Shown: piece after piece, positions 55,113-64,000 of the stretch
Layout: every line of letters begins with the position of its first letter
How positions within the stretch are numbered: the first letter of the stretch is position 1
Assembly (NCBI GenBank): GCA_965223405.1
Contig: CBDCWO010000006.1
Location: 5,208,001 to 5,272,000 of the forward strand
Length of the DNA: 64,000 nucleotides
Direction of reading: 5' to 3'
Source of the DNA: CBDCWO01 sp965223405
GTDB lineage: Bacteria > Bacteroidota > Bacteroidia > Chitinophagales > Saprospiraceae
Position numbers and translations under genes: made by a program
The notes under the pieces: model-generated
Database searches by the model: none
What the model saw: the letters and a program-made list of their open reading frames with translations, nothing else
What the model was told of the DNA's origin: nothing

Positions 55113-56597
55113 ATGAAAAACTACAAATCATTTTATTTTCAACAAATTTTGGGAAGAATGAAATACATAATAGGCATCACGATTACCGTGGTACTTTCGA
55201 TCTCTTATACTCAAGTTTTAGCACAGACAGCTTGGTCCCTGGAAAGATGCCTGGAATATGCGAGACAAAACAATCTTCAAATCCAAGCAGCACAATACAA
55301 TGCGTCCAATGCGGACATAGACGTAAAACAATCTGCTCAATCGAGATATCCTAATCTGAGTGGAAATACGAATTATAGCTATAACTTTGGTCGCAACATT
55401 GATCCAACCACCAATGATTTTGTTCCTACCAACCTGGGGTACAATAGTATAAACCTTAACACCAGTTTACCACTCTATGCGGGAGGCAGAATCAAACAAC
55501 GTTATGCTCAGGCCCTGTTAAGTCGTCAGGAATGGACCTCCAGAGTAGAACAAGCCATAGAGGATGTAGAGCTTGAGGTTACTTTGGCCTATCTTAATGT
55601 ATTGTTTGAGTTGGAGCGTAAACAAAATGCCGAGGAACAACTCGCAATTTCTGAAAGTCAATTGGATCGGGTTGAGAAAATGATTGAAGTAGAAACGTCT
55701 CCTGAATCAGAAAAATATGAATGGATTGCTCAGGTCCATGCGGATAAACAAATTATACGTACTTCTGAAAATGCAATCGAAAATAACATTTTTCAATTGA
55801 AGAATCTCCTCAATCTTGAAGCCTCTGAATCCTTTGCAATTGACATTCCTGGTTCCATGCCCATACCGGATAACGTATCCCTTGATTATGAATTTGAAGC
55901 TGTATTCAAACAGATTGTAAATAGAAGACCTGATATTAGGGCATTCGAATACAATGAGCATGCAGCAGAGAAAGAAGTACTGATCGCTAAATCATTTTAT
56001 TTGCCCAGTTTTGGGATAGGTGCTAGTCTAAGTACCAATTTTTCATCATTGGCGCAGACTAATTCGGATTTTGCCACTCGAAGGATTACCAAGGAGGGTG
56101 TATTCATCAATGGGGAGTCCGTCCTTTACGAAGAGGAACGATCTATACCCGGTAAGAATTTTCGTACACCCTATTTTGATCAGTTAAATCAAAACCTGGG
56201 ATTTGGAGTCGGAGTACAACTAAGCATCCCGATCTATAATCGCGGTCAAGCCCGGGCCGATGTTCGACGAGCGGAAAATGCTTACCTTTTAGCGAAAAAC
56301 AACAATCAACAGAGTGTAAAAAATCTTGAACTTCAAATACAACAAATCCTCGGAGATCTTCGCAATGCTCAAGCACAATATGAAGCTGGCGAAACCAGAG
56401 TAGAATTTTTGCAAAATGCTTTTGAAAATACCCAACAAAGATATAATCTGGGAATGTCTAATAATTATGAATTATTAGATGCTCAAAACCGGTATAATCA
56501 AGCAGTCAATGACCTCACTATTGCAAAGTATGATCTTATATTCAGATCCAAGATTATTGATTTTTATCTGGGAAAAAAGATTCATCTGGGGGAATAA
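55113..56597 (+). CDS. TolC-family outer-membrane efflux protein
   Basis: 494 aa. The signal peptide core is IIGITITVVLSISYTQVLA ending at about residue 38, then AQTAWSLERCLEYARQNNLQIQAA, the classic start of the first OEP repeat. Two OEP repeats are seen: residues about 45-230 and 270-480, with RRPDIRAFEYNEHAAEKEVLIAKS opening the second and YNLGMSNNYELLDAQNRYNQA closing it. It should form the trimeric periplasmic-spanning channel that meets the HlyD-type adaptor. The start could also be the ATG at 55158 (MKYIIG), which gives a more ordinary signal peptide. It is the only channel in the block, at the end of the operon. Confidence 0.93.
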   Translation: MKNYKSFYFQQILGRMKYIIGITITVVLSISYTQVLAQTAWSLERCLEYARQNNLQIQAAQYNASNADIDVKQSAQSRYPNLSGNTNYSYNFGRNIDPTTNDFVPTNLGYNSINLNTSLPLYAGGRIKQRYAQALLSRQEWTSRVEQAIEDVELEVTLAYLNVLFELERKQNAEEQLAISESQLDRVEKMIEVETSPESEKYEWIAQVHADKQIIRTSENAIENNIFQLKNLLNLEASESFAIDIPGSMPIPDNVSLDYEFEAVFKQIVNRRPDIRAFEYNEHAAEKEVLIAKSFYLPSFGIGASLSTNFSSLAQTNSDFATRRITKEGVFINGESVLYEEERSIPGKNFRTPYFDQLNQNLGFGVGVQLSIPIYNRGQARADVRRAENAYLLAKNNNQQSVKNLELQIQQILGDLRNAQAQYEAGETRVEFLQNAFENTQQRYNLGMSNNYELLDAQNRYNQAVNDLTIAKYDLIFRSKIIDFYLGKKIHLGE

Positions 56598-56893
56598 ACC
56601 GAAATCTTTGATTTTTAGACTAAGCACTAGCGCGCCTGTTAAAATAAAAAACATGAATTGTAAATATTTGAAGCGCAATCGGGTTAGAGCAGAATATTAT
56701 TGCGTAATTTTAAATAGGATTAACCATTCTTTTCGGAGTAAACTTTCTAGTATCAATATTGGGAACACCTAACTTAGGTCAGCGCTTTTTGTCATCAAAG
56801 TGACTTCAATCATTGGATTTGATTTTGAATTATTATTGTTGCTACTTTGCAGAGTTCTGGAAATACCATTATTTTATAGAAAATCGATAATTC

Positions 56894-57463
56894 ATGAAAA
56901 ACTTATTTATTCTTCTTTTCATATGCCTGGTCTGCAGTCTGGCCAGCGCGCAATTTTCATTTCGACCTCAGATAGGGATTAACTCTTCAACCATCACCGA
57001 AAATATTAATGACCAGGAATGGAAAAGTAAATTGGGATATCAATTCGGATTTGATTTACTGGTTGGAGATCGATTCGTTTTTCAGCCGGGTATTTTGTTT
57101 GAAACTACTAATCATGAATTTGGATTCATTGGGGATATTAAAGTAAGCCGGATCCGTGTTCCCGTGTTATTTGGAGTCCGGGTCTTGTATAGTTCGGATA
57201 GACTGTTAGGACTCAGGGTTTTTACCGGCCCGGATGCAACCATTGTAGTGAATAAAAATTTAGATAATACTATCGATGAAATTACCAAGGAGGACTGGGA
57301 AAGTGCAGTGATTGGATGGAATCTCGGTGCAGGAATGGATCTTACGATATTTTTTATAGATCTGGGTTATAAATTCGGTGTAACCAAAGTCTTCAAAAAT
57401 TTAAATGACGATGCTAAAAATAACTTGTTCTTTGCCAACGCAGGGATAAGGATTGGGTTGTAG
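56894..57463 (+). CDS. Outer-membrane beta-barrel protein (PorT/OMP_b-brl-like)
   Basis: 189 aa with a clear Sec signal peptide (MKNLFILLFICLVCSLASA, cleavage before QFSFRP). The mature part alternates short strands with aromatic ends: FRPQIGINSST, KLGYQFGFDLLVGD, FVFQPGILFET, RIRVPVLFGVRVL, GWNLGAGMDLTIFFIDLGYKFG, and ends with NLFFANAGIRIGL. These fit a small eight-stranded barrel like those of Bacteroidota. It lies about 300 bp after the efflux channel and is probably a separate transcription unit. The partner or ligand is unknown. Confidence 0.82.
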   Translation: MKNLFILLFICLVCSLASAQFSFRPQIGINSSTITENINDQEWKSKLGYQFGFDLLVGDRFVFQPGILFETTNHEFGFIGDIKVSRIRVPVLFGVRVLYSSDRLLGLRVFTGPDATIVVNKNLDNTIDEITKEDWESAVIGWNLGAGMDLTIFFIDLGYKFGVTKVFKNLNDDAKNNLFFANAGIRIGL

Positions 57464-57529
57464 TTAGAAACTACCCTTTTAATAGAAATGCATCAGAAAG
57501 ATAAGAAAGTAATCATTTGATAGAATCTC

Positions 57530-58942
57530 TTATTCAGATCTCAGTATTTTTTTAGCACCTTGACCCGCTTCAGACACACTGGGCCAAAATGGATTTGGAT
57601 GATGTTCATTCTCCATTATTTCTGTCATTTTCTGCACAATCTCGGGATATTTTGATGCCAGATCGCGGACTTCCATTAAATCTTTATTTAAATCGAATAG
57701 ATGAATTGGCTCCTGCGTTCCTAATCGAATTCCTTTCCAGTTATTGATTCTGACTGCTTGTTGAAAGGGGCTATAAAATTCCCAGTAAAGAAACTCATGG
57801 GGCATTTGCTTTTTTCCCAACAAGGTTGGAAGCACTGAAATACCATCGGTATTAGCAGGTGTGGATGTGCCTGTCAGACTTGCAAAAGTAGGCATCACAT
57901 CCCAAAATGCCCAGGCGAAATCATTGACTGAACCGGCTTCAATCATACCAGGCCATCTCACAATCATCGGCACCCTGAGTCCGCCTTCCAAAACCTGTCT
58001 TTTGACACCTCTGAATGGCTTGTTACTGTTTAGGTCTTTAAGAAATGGAGGATTGGGACCATGATCGGATGTAAAGAAAACTATGGTCTGCTTATCTAAA
58101 TCCAATTCCCGCAAAACCGAAAAGATTTTACCCACATCTTTATCCAATAAGGTGATCATGGCAGCATAATTTTTCACTCTTTCATCCCAGGGTTTATCGG
58201 CGTAAATCGAATTATCCGGAATCTCATATTTGCCATGTGGTAGAGTGAAAGGCAGGTAAAGAAAGAAAGGATCTTCCTCGTGACGATGGATAAAATCAAT
58301 GGCATCTTGAGCGAGAAGATCATGAGTATAAATTTTCTCCTGCCCATCCATATTTTCCGGAATTGGAACCGTATCTGTGTTTCGCATCAGATAATCCGTA
58401 TAATAGTCATGGGCATGAACCTGATCGAGATAACCAAAAAAATAATCAAATCCCTGTTGCTCCGGGGTGCCGGCGGTTCCGGGATTTCCCAACCCCCATT
58501 TTCCAATAGCACCGGTTACATATCCCGCCTCCTTCAACATTTCTGCCACCGTGTAATCCTCAGGATTGAGAGGGATTAGTTTGCGACGACCAAAAGGTTT
58601 ATCCAGATCATTAGAGGTACGATTGTCTCTTCTGGTGATATGTCCGCTATGTAAGCCTGTCATCAATACACACCGAGTCGGAGCACATACCGGACTCCCG
58701 GCATATACATCCGTAAACCGCATCCCTTCAGAGGCCATTTTATCTATGTGGGGAGTTTTAAGATATTGGCTCCCATAACAACCAAGATCAGCATATCCCT
58801 GATCGTCAGACATGATAAAGATAATGTTGGGTTTGGTAGAATTTTGATCGAACTTAGCAACCGAATTGCGACCAGAAATGAGGATGGGAATAATAATTAT
58901 GGGTAGGTATCGATAGATCTTGAGCAACTTCATTCCGGACAA
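57530..58942 (-). CDS. Arylsulfatase (formylglycine-dependent sulfatase family)
   Basis: 470 aa, sulfatase/alkaline-phosphatase superfamily. The N-terminal hydrophobic stretch (YLPIIIIPILIS) is a likely signal peptide for periplasmic export. Active-site features: DDQGYADLGCYG (46-57) with metal ligands Asp46/Asp47, CAPTR at 86-90, the CxPxR target whose Cys86 is converted to formylglycine, Lys148 in GKWGLG, His236 (TLPHG) and Asp293/His294 in SDHGPN. It resembles the polysaccharide sulfatases of marine or plant-polymer degraders, but substrate is not determined. No sulfatase-maturase or polysaccharide utilisation gene is adjacent. Start may be at 58933 (MKLLK). Confidence 0.93.
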   Translation of the reverse strand: MSGMKLLKIYRYLPIIIIPILISGRNSVAKFDQNSTKPNIIFIMSDDQGYADLGCYGSQYLKTPHIDKMASEGMRFTDVYAGSPVCAPTRCVLMTGLHSGHITRRDNRTSNDLDKPFGRRKLIPLNPEDYTVAEMLKEAGYVTGAIGKWGLGNPGTAGTPEQQGFDYFFGYLDQVHAHDYYTDYLMRNTDTVPIPENMDGQEKIYTHDLLAQDAIDFIHRHEEDPFFLYLPFTLPHGKYEIPDNSIYADKPWDERVKNYAAMITLLDKDVGKIFSVLRELDLDKQTIVFFTSDHGPNPPFLKDLNSNKPFRGVKRQVLEGGLRVPMIVRWPGMIEAGSVNDFAWAFWDVMPTFASLTGTSTPANTDGISVLPTLLGKKQMPHEFLYWEFYSPFQQAVRINNWKGIRLGTQEPIHLFDLNKDLMEVRDLASKYPEIVQKMTEIMENEHHPNPFWPSVSEAGQGAKKILRSE

Positions 58943-59142
58943 CTATTTTGGATTTAAATAAATAGCAAATTTTAAATAAGCATCAGGATCTTGGAGCTGA
59001 TGAGCATAACCCGGTAGCTATTTGGCCCTTAACTTATTTAGGGATCAGATCATCCAAGAGTTAAACAATTACACAATTCCTCAATTCCACATTTCGACAA
59101 CCTTATTTAGGCATTGTCACACTACTCAATACTCACCACAAA

Positions 59143-59190
59143 ATGCTGACAGCGAAGCTCGTCCATGCTGACAGCGAAGCTCGTCAGTAC
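59143..59190. repeat. Double hairpin repeat with GCGAAGC core (copy 2)
   Basis: The 21-mer ATGCTGACAGCGAAGCTCGTC occurs at 59143-59163 and 59165-59185, followed by AGTAC. Identical to copy 1 at 631 apart from the single spacer base (C instead of T). It abuts the stop codon of the minus-strand S9-like gene at 59191, the place of a terminator. Confidence 0.85.
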
Positions 59191-61734
59191 TCACCTCCAC
59201 ACAAAGTCACCTTTTTCGACTGACCAATCATTTCCTAAAAATCCGCTACAGTGTACTCCGGATATACCCTCTTTCAAAACGTCCTCATCAAATATCATCA
59301 AGTCTGGGAAGGTAGTTCCATTGACCAAATAGTGATTATTATACGCTGCTTTCATACCAATTGATCCAGTTCCCGAAACCACTCCTACACAGGCAGTATC
59401 GCTGTCTATACGAGGATAAATAAAGTAAATCCCCCACTGTTCCCCTGATAAAGTTTTGTGACCAATTGTCAGTTGATTGTTAGATACACGGATCGGACAC
59501 CACTTTAGCAGTTCATTCCAGGCTGCATTATTATCCTGATTGCCGTAGAGGATTACATTTCGATCTGCATACCGAAATCTAGAGAACTCAGTGTCCTTTA
59601 CGATCTCGATACTCCCATTTGCTCTGTACCAGAATGTAGTTGCATCAAATCTAGCCTTGTTGTAATACCACTGATTTTCTTCATTGGTGCCCTGTGTGGC
59701 ATAAACAAAGACCACATTATTCCTAAAGGCATCCTTGAAGCCTCCATTCCGGTGGGGTCCTTTTTCTTTTAAAGAAATATCCTCAATAGTTTGCCAGGTT
59801 CCATTGATTTGCTTTAGGTATATTTTGTTCTGAAAATCTTCACTCTTAATTTTTCGTTCATCAACAATAATATCACGAACTCCACCCATCTTTTTCATAT
59901 CAATAGTTAATGCAGATACGTTATGGGTAGAAAACAGGGGGATGGAGTCTCGCTGGAAATCAACGGAAGAAAAATCAAAAGGTGTTTGTTGTTGGTTAAT
60001 TGTAACAAAATGAGTACTTGCAGATACCCCCGGTGATGCTGTATGGAATTCAAATTTCTCAATTTCTGAAGATTTTTTGATTTCACGGGCTTTAAAAAAG
60101 TCAAATATCGGAGGCCAGTCAACACTGTGATTGCCATACCAATGCGTACCGTTTGGATATTCATAATAGGTAAAATCCGGATGGTATTTTCCCAGGGTTT
60201 CTCGCATTTCCCTGGCAAGAAAAGTGGGTACCACATTATCTTTTTCACCATGTAGGATAAAAACTCCATGGTGCAAATAATTCCGTTTTAAGTTTAAGGT
60301 TCTGCTGGGATTGCCTGCTCGACGGGTGATCGAATCCATAGCTTGATCAACCTGACTTGAAAAAGTAGGCTTGGCTGACATCCGATTGGCTTGCTCTCGG
60401 GTCATATTAAATCGTTTCAAATCGTCATCCGACATCGAACGCAATCGTCTAGAGAAACTATTGCGATAGGAAAGCAAATCAGGGTATCCCGCACAAGGTG
60501 CAATCGCGGCAAATCGATCCGGATAGGTTGCCCCTAAATACCAGGTACCATGTCCTCCCATCGAGTGACCGGTAAGGTAGGTGCGTGAAGGATTCGTACT
60601 TAACAATTTCTCTGCATGTTCCAATACTTCGAGCGCGTCCAATCTCCCCCAATCTTCCCAGGCAAATCCAAACGGACGGCGATTGGTAGGTGCTACTAAA
60701 TGACCCCATTCTTTTTGTTTATAGGCATTCGCTTGATTTACTGCTTCCACGGAAGCCCCGTGGACTGAAAGGAAAAGAGCAGGATCCTGAATTTCCGGGT
60801 CTGAAGCTGGAGCCACGCTATAGTATTGAACACTGTTGTCTATGTCGGATATGAATGTACGCTTGTGGTGCTTATGAACCGATTTGATTCTTAACTGAAT
60901 CGTGTCTACGGAAAGTATATTTTCATTTTTGTCTAATAATTTAACTACACCTTTGACTGTGTTACCTTCATAACCAGAGGGATTTATAATCATAAAACGT
61001 TGCTTCATGATCGTCATCGGTGAGATGGATTGTGTTAAGAAGGTTGTACTTTTCTCCCCAATTTCCAAATTGATAGCACCTCCCGAAAACCAGGAGTCCG
61101 TTGCGTTTATCACGCGGATTGCACCCCATATGGGTTGGTTATCCTCTATCAACAGATCAGGCAAGGTCATATCCCGGGTAGTCAGTTGGACCGGATGATG
61201 AGGTTGCAGGAGTCTGGCTCTCATACGTGGAAACCGACCTCCTTGAAGGATCAGAGTGTTTTTCCCTTTTTTAAGCTTTACAGGGATTAAAGACCAACCG
61301 TAGTCGTAGTGGTCTCCTTCATAGGGTAATCCATTGATCAAAGCCCTGGTGTGTCCGCTGGCTTCGAATAAAACAATGGCCTCTGAATCGGATTGGTATT
61401 CCAGATATAAATATCCTGACCTCAGACGTCCGTTATTAAACTCATTTTTATCATTTACCGTTATCTTTTCCCATCCCTCAGAAGGATCAAAGTTTTCAGG
61501 ATTCAAGAGAATTTTCGAAAAGACCGGATCCTTAGGAGTCGTGCTGGAATTGAAACCAAACCTTCTCGTACCCCATAGTAATCCTTCTTTGAATACATGG
61601 ATCACTTTCCCTTCGCGGATTTCTTCTACTTTCTCCTTGCCGAAGTATTCCACAATGTTACCCTGGCGATTTTGGCTAATTGAAAGTGTAATGCCCAGTA
61701 AAAAGAAAAAACAAGTTAAGAACAGACTTTTCAT
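59191..61734 (-). CDS. Secreted alpha/beta-hydrolase of the S9 prolyl-oligopeptidase/esterase type
   Basis: 847 aa with a signal peptide (MKSLFLTCFFFLLGITLSIS). An N-terminal beta-rich region (about 25-285) has a galactose-binding-like look (GYLYLEYQ, FEASGHTRALINGLPYEGD). The hydrolase domain follows at about 315-550: LFLSVHGASVEA, nucleophile Ser391 in GHSMGG, Asp499 in LHGEKDNVVP and His531 in YPNGTHWYGN, a full catalytic triad in the right order. The C-terminal 300 residues are unassigned. The triad suggests hydrolysis of an ester or peptide bond. It might work with the sulfatase in polymer breakdown, but no polysaccharide locus is seen. The stop is directly followed by the hairpin repeat. 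Confidence 0.85.
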   Translation of the reverse strand: MKSLFLTCFFFLLGITLSISQNRQGNIVEYFGKEKVEEIREGKVIHVFKEGLLWGTRRFGFNSSTTPKDPVFSKILLNPENFDPSEGWEKITVNDKNEFNNGRLRSGYLYLEYQSDSEAIVLFEASGHTRALINGLPYEGDHYDYGWSLIPVKLKKGKNTLILQGGRFPRMRARLLQPHHPVQLTTRDMTLPDLLIEDNQPIWGAIRVINATDSWFSGGAINLEIGEKSTTFLTQSISPMTIMKQRFMIINPSGYEGNTVKGVVKLLDKNENILSVDTIQLRIKSVHKHHKRTFISDIDNSVQYYSVAPASDPEIQDPALFLSVHGASVEAVNQANAYKQKEWGHLVAPTNRRPFGFAWEDWGRLDALEVLEHAEKLLSTNPSRTYLTGHSMGGHGTWYLGATYPDRFAAIAPCAGYPDLLSYRNSFSRRLRSMSDDDLKRFNMTREQANRMSAKPTFSSQVDQAMDSITRRAGNPSRTLNLKRNYLHHGVFILHGEKDNVVPTFLAREMRETLGKYHPDFTYYEYPNGTHWYGNHSVDWPPIFDFFKAREIKKSSEIEKFEFHTASPGVSASTHFVTINQQQTPFDFSSVDFQRDSIPLFSTHNVSALTIDMKKMGGVRDIIVDERKIKSEDFQNKIYLKQINGTWQTIEDISLKEKGPHRNGGFKDAFRNNVVFVYATQGTNEENQWYYNKARFDATTFWYRANGSIEIVKDTEFSRFRYADRNVILYGNQDNNAAWNELLKWCPIRVSNNQLTIGHKTLSGEQWGIYFIYPRIDSDTACVGVVSGTGSIGMKAAYNNHYLVNGTTFPDLMIFDEDVLKEGISGVHCSGFLGNDWSVEKGDFVWR

Positions 61735-61848
61735 TTTGGAAAATGTGATAATTTAGGTTGAAGATAATTTACAAACTACTTCGTTAAAAGGAATCTAAGA
61801 TAACACACATATTTAAGAATAATGTGAGCCTTCGACAAATTAGTTTCC

Positions 61849-62415
61849 TTATTTTCTGCGAATCTTTAATATAGTTACCGGTTTCTTGAGCCGTTGCTGT
61901 TCATTTTCCCCGGATTGAATTTTTCGAACCACAGCCATTCCTTTTGTAACCCTACCAAACGCAGCAAATCCCTGTCCATCAGGATTGCGGGCACCACCAA
62001 AATTCAGGGAAGGTTGATCATTAATGCAAATAAAAAAGGAAGTGGTAGCGGTGTGGGGCTTACTCCGGGCCATTGATATGGTTCCATCCAGATGTTCTAT
62101 TCCAGTCTCTTTGGTGGTCTCTAAGCGGATGGGGTCTTTCTGTTTTTCTTTTGGGACGTTTCCACCCTGGATGACTTCAATTTTTACATCACGATGTGCT
62201 TCATTACTTAAGGTGGTAACCCGAAAAAAAGTGCTGCTATCAAAATGATGTCCATCTACATAATATAAAAAATTAGCCACTGTGAGTGGAGCTGCTTCGG
62301 GATACAATTCAAGATGAATATCTCCCAAAGATGTTTGTATAAGACAGGATTTACGCTGCGCATTCAATACCCAGGATAAACCAACCATGATGAAGATCAT
62401 ACCAATGTTTTTCAT
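61849..62415 (-). CDS. Cyclophilin-type peptidyl-prolyl isomerase, exported
   Basis: 188 aa. The N-terminal hydrophobic segment MKNIGMIFIMVGLSWVLNA is a signal peptide. The cyclophilin core is compact: LELYPEAAPLTVANFLYYVDG, FRVTT, IQGGNVP, GTISMAR, TATTSFFICIND and FAAFGRVTKGMAVVRKI. The usual FH of the FHRVI block appears as FFRVTT, while QGG and the SFFI strand are kept, so isomerase activity is likely in the periplasm. Single gene, convergent with nothing obvious. Confidence 0.92.
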   Translation of the reverse strand: MKNIGMIFIMVGLSWVLNAQRKSCLIQTSLGDIHLELYPEAAPLTVANFLYYVDGHHFDSSTFFRVTTLSNEAHRDVKIEVIQGGNVPKEKQKDPIRLETTKETGIEHLDGTISMARSKPHTATTSFFICINDQPSLNFGGARNPDGQGFAAFGRVTKGMAVVRKIQSGENEQQRLKKPVTILKIRRK

Positions 62416-62483
62416 TCAAGAAGGTTTTAAACGGAAATGAAAACAATATAAGATCATTTCTGCAGAATTTGGATGCATTTTCG

Positions 62484-63917
62484 TCAACCCTTTATCACTA
62501 CTAATGGCTTCAATTGAGCAACTTTTTGGGCTATTCCAGCTTGTTGTACCGCTTCTACTACCAGGTCAACGTCTTTATAAGCTTGGGGAGCCTCCTCAGC
62601 AGCCCCTGCAAAAGAGCCGGCTTTGATATGAATACCCTTTTCTGCCAAATTTTGGATCAGGGAGGGTGCATTCACAAGTCTTTTTGCTGCTCTTCTTGAC
62701 ATGGCTCTGCCCGCTCCGTGACAAGTGGAGCCAAACGAGAGTTCCATACTTTTCTTAGTTCCGGCCAGTACATATGAACTGGTGCCCATACTACCGGGTA
62801 TGAGTACAGGCTGTCCCACATTTTGATATTCTAAAGGCAACTCTGAAAATCCCGGACCAAAAGCCCGAGTTGCTCCTTTGCGATGGACGATTACTTTGGA
62901 TTGTTTCCCTTCAATCAGGTGCTCTTCAATCTTAGCAATATTGTGAGATACATCGTAAACTACTTCAATCCCATCCTGCCTACCAAATGTTTTTTTGAAC
63001 GCTTTGCGCACTTCCCAGGTGATCATCTCACGATTACACCAGGCAAAGTTAGCTGCGGCGCACATTGCGGCAAAATAATCTTGTCCCTCCGGGGAATTAA
63101 ACGGTACGCAGGCCAATTCACGATCCGGTGGATGGATTTGATATTTGGGCATGGCTTTCATCATTACCTTGAGATAATCGGTGGCAACCTGATGTCCGAG
63201 TCCTCTTGATCCCGTGTGGATCAGAACCACCACCTGGTTTGGTTCCAGACCAAAGGCCTGTGATGCTTGCTGATGAAAAATATTCTGTACCCGGTCTACC
63301 TCTACAAAATGATTTCCGGCTCCGATGGTTCCTAATTGATTCTTTCCTCTTAGTTTGGCCTTTTCGGATACTTTGCTGGGGTTCGCAGAGGTTAACTTTC
63401 CATTACTTTCGAGGTAATTCAGATCCTCTTTTAATCCATAGCCTTGGTTCACTGCCCATTCCGCACCCGTTGTCAACACGTCATCCAACTCTTTTATACT
63501 GAGCTTGAGCTGTCCTCCTTTGCCGACGCCGGAAGGGATCTCCTGATCCAGGTTAGTAGCCAGATTTGAAAGTTGGTTTTTGATCTCCGGGAATTTCCAG
63601 GGTGTTCTTAATAATCTTACCCCACAATTGATATCATAGCCGATACCTCCTGGTGAAATGACCCCATCAGGATAGCGTGTAGCGGCTATACCCCCGATCG
63701 GAAATCCATAACCTTCGTGAGCATCAGGCATTACAATTGCAGCCATTTGGATCCCCTCAAGAGAAGCTACATTTTTTAATTGGTGAAGACAACGATCTTT
63801 GGTTAATGCTGGAATTAGTTCATCCGTAGCAAATACCAGAGCCGGTACTTCCATGGTTCCTTCCTGAGGTATCTCCCACAGGTATGGTTGGATTTGATTA
63901 AGGTCGATTTGTTTCAT
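62484..63917 (-). CDS. rtcB: RNA-splicing ligase RtcB
   Basis: 477 aa, GTP-dependent RNA ligase that joins 2',3'-cyclic phosphate and 5'-OH ends in RNA repair. Motifs: MPDAHEGYGFPIGG (63-76), SPGGIGYDINCGVR (88-101, metal ligands Asp95 and Cys98), GAGNHFVEV (199-207, His203), HTGSRGLGHQ (234-243, His234), VSHNIAKIEEH (323-333, His325) and STCHGAGRAMSRR (397-409). His400 in the last motif is the expected guanylylated residue. Length is normal. The gene directly upstream on the same strand ends in an archease C-terminus 9 bp before this start, the usual partnership. Confidence 0.96.
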   Translation of the reverse strand: MKQIDLNQIQPYLWEIPQEGTMEVPALVFATDELIPALTKDRCLHQLKNVASLEGIQMAAIVMPDAHEGYGFPIGGIAATRYPDGVISPGGIGYDINCGVRLLRTPWKFPEIKNQLSNLATNLDQEIPSGVGKGGQLKLSIKELDDVLTTGAEWAVNQGYGLKEDLNYLESNGKLTSANPSKVSEKAKLRGKNQLGTIGAGNHFVEVDRVQNIFHQQASQAFGLEPNQVVVLIHTGSRGLGHQVATDYLKVMMKAMPKYQIHPPDRELACVPFNSPEGQDYFAAMCAAANFAWCNREMITWEVRKAFKKTFGRQDGIEVVYDVSHNIAKIEEHLIEGKQSKVIVHRKGATRAFGPGFSELPLEYQNVGQPVLIPGSMGTSSYVLAGTKKSMELSFGSTCHGAGRAMSRRAAKRLVNAPSLIQNLAEKGIHIKAGSFAGAAEEAPQAYKDVDLVVEAVQQAGIAQKVAQLKPLVVIKG

Positions 63918-63926
63918 AATACAGAT

Positions 63927-64000
63927 TTAGATATCAAAAATGATTATGGTTTCCCAGTGACCATGTTGATTTTTGGTTACTTCCGCCTCATGATAAGTAA
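63927..64000 (-). CDS. Archease C-terminus (partial, runs off window end)
   Basis: Only the last 23 codons and stop are inside the window: TYHEAEVTKNQHGHWETIII followed by FDI and a stop. This is the archease C-terminal pattern (KAVTYH...LFDI), the activator of RtcB that promotes its guanylylation. It sits 9 bp upstream of rtcB on the same strand. No start is visible. Confidence 0.75.
   Translation of the reverse strand, partial: TYHEAEVTKNQHGHWETIIIFDI

Overview
The window looks like a chromosomal segment of a member of the Bacteroidota. It has a secreted FG-GAP repeat protein with a C-terminal type IX secretion (Por) sorting domain, a PorT-like beta-barrel protein, many FtsX-type permeases of the length usual in this phylum, AT-leaning intergenic DNA and few clear Shine-Dalgarno sequences. 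No rRNA, tRNA or CRISPR array was seen.

Layout. 1-3.6 kb: the tail of a serine-hydrolase-like gene, a repeat-rich spacer, the 5-oxoprolinase operon pxpABC and a small lipoprotein. 3.7-5.7 kb: a 163-bp MITE-like element next to a 1.8-kb DDE insertion sequence with related ends. 5.75-8.7 kb: a DUF1611 protein and an enolase-superfamily dipeptide epimerase (both minus strand), then a divergent ATE/GNAT-like transferase. 8.8-10.5 kb: the FG-GAP/T9SS protein. 10.9-13.6 kb: a membrane histidine kinase and an NtrC-type sigma-54 activator.

14.4-56.6 kb is the centrepiece. Fifteen consecutive, co-directional, full-length paralogous FtsX/MacB-type ABC permeases (788-818 aa) are interrupted only once, after the sixth, by one HlyD-like adaptor and two ATPases. 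The block ends with a 104-aa protein of unknown function and a TolC-family outer-membrane channel. There is thus one adaptor, one ATPase pair and one outer-membrane channel for fifteen permeases. Three transcription starts in the block (before the 2nd permease, before the 3rd, and before the adaptor) carry the same regulatory layout: two tandem palindromes of the form TGTnCG-N4-CGAACA spaced 22-23 bp, then, exactly 79 bp from the start of the second palindrome, a TGGCA -24-like box of a sigma-54 promoter. Two similar palindromes lie upstream of the regulator and the first permease. The likely circuit is kinase to NtrC-like activator to sigma-54 promoters to a multi-permease tripartite export or envelope-stress system. 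A 21-residue C-terminal remnant of another permease lies between permeases 2 and 3.

56.9-64 kb holds a beta-barrel outer-membrane protein, a sulfatase, an S9-like esterase/peptidase, a secreted cyclophilin, the RNA ligase rtcB and, cut by the window edge, the C-terminus of its partner archease. A 43-bp double repeat (plus AGTAC) built on a GCGAAGC mini-hairpin core occurs once near each end of the window (631-678 and 59143-59190).
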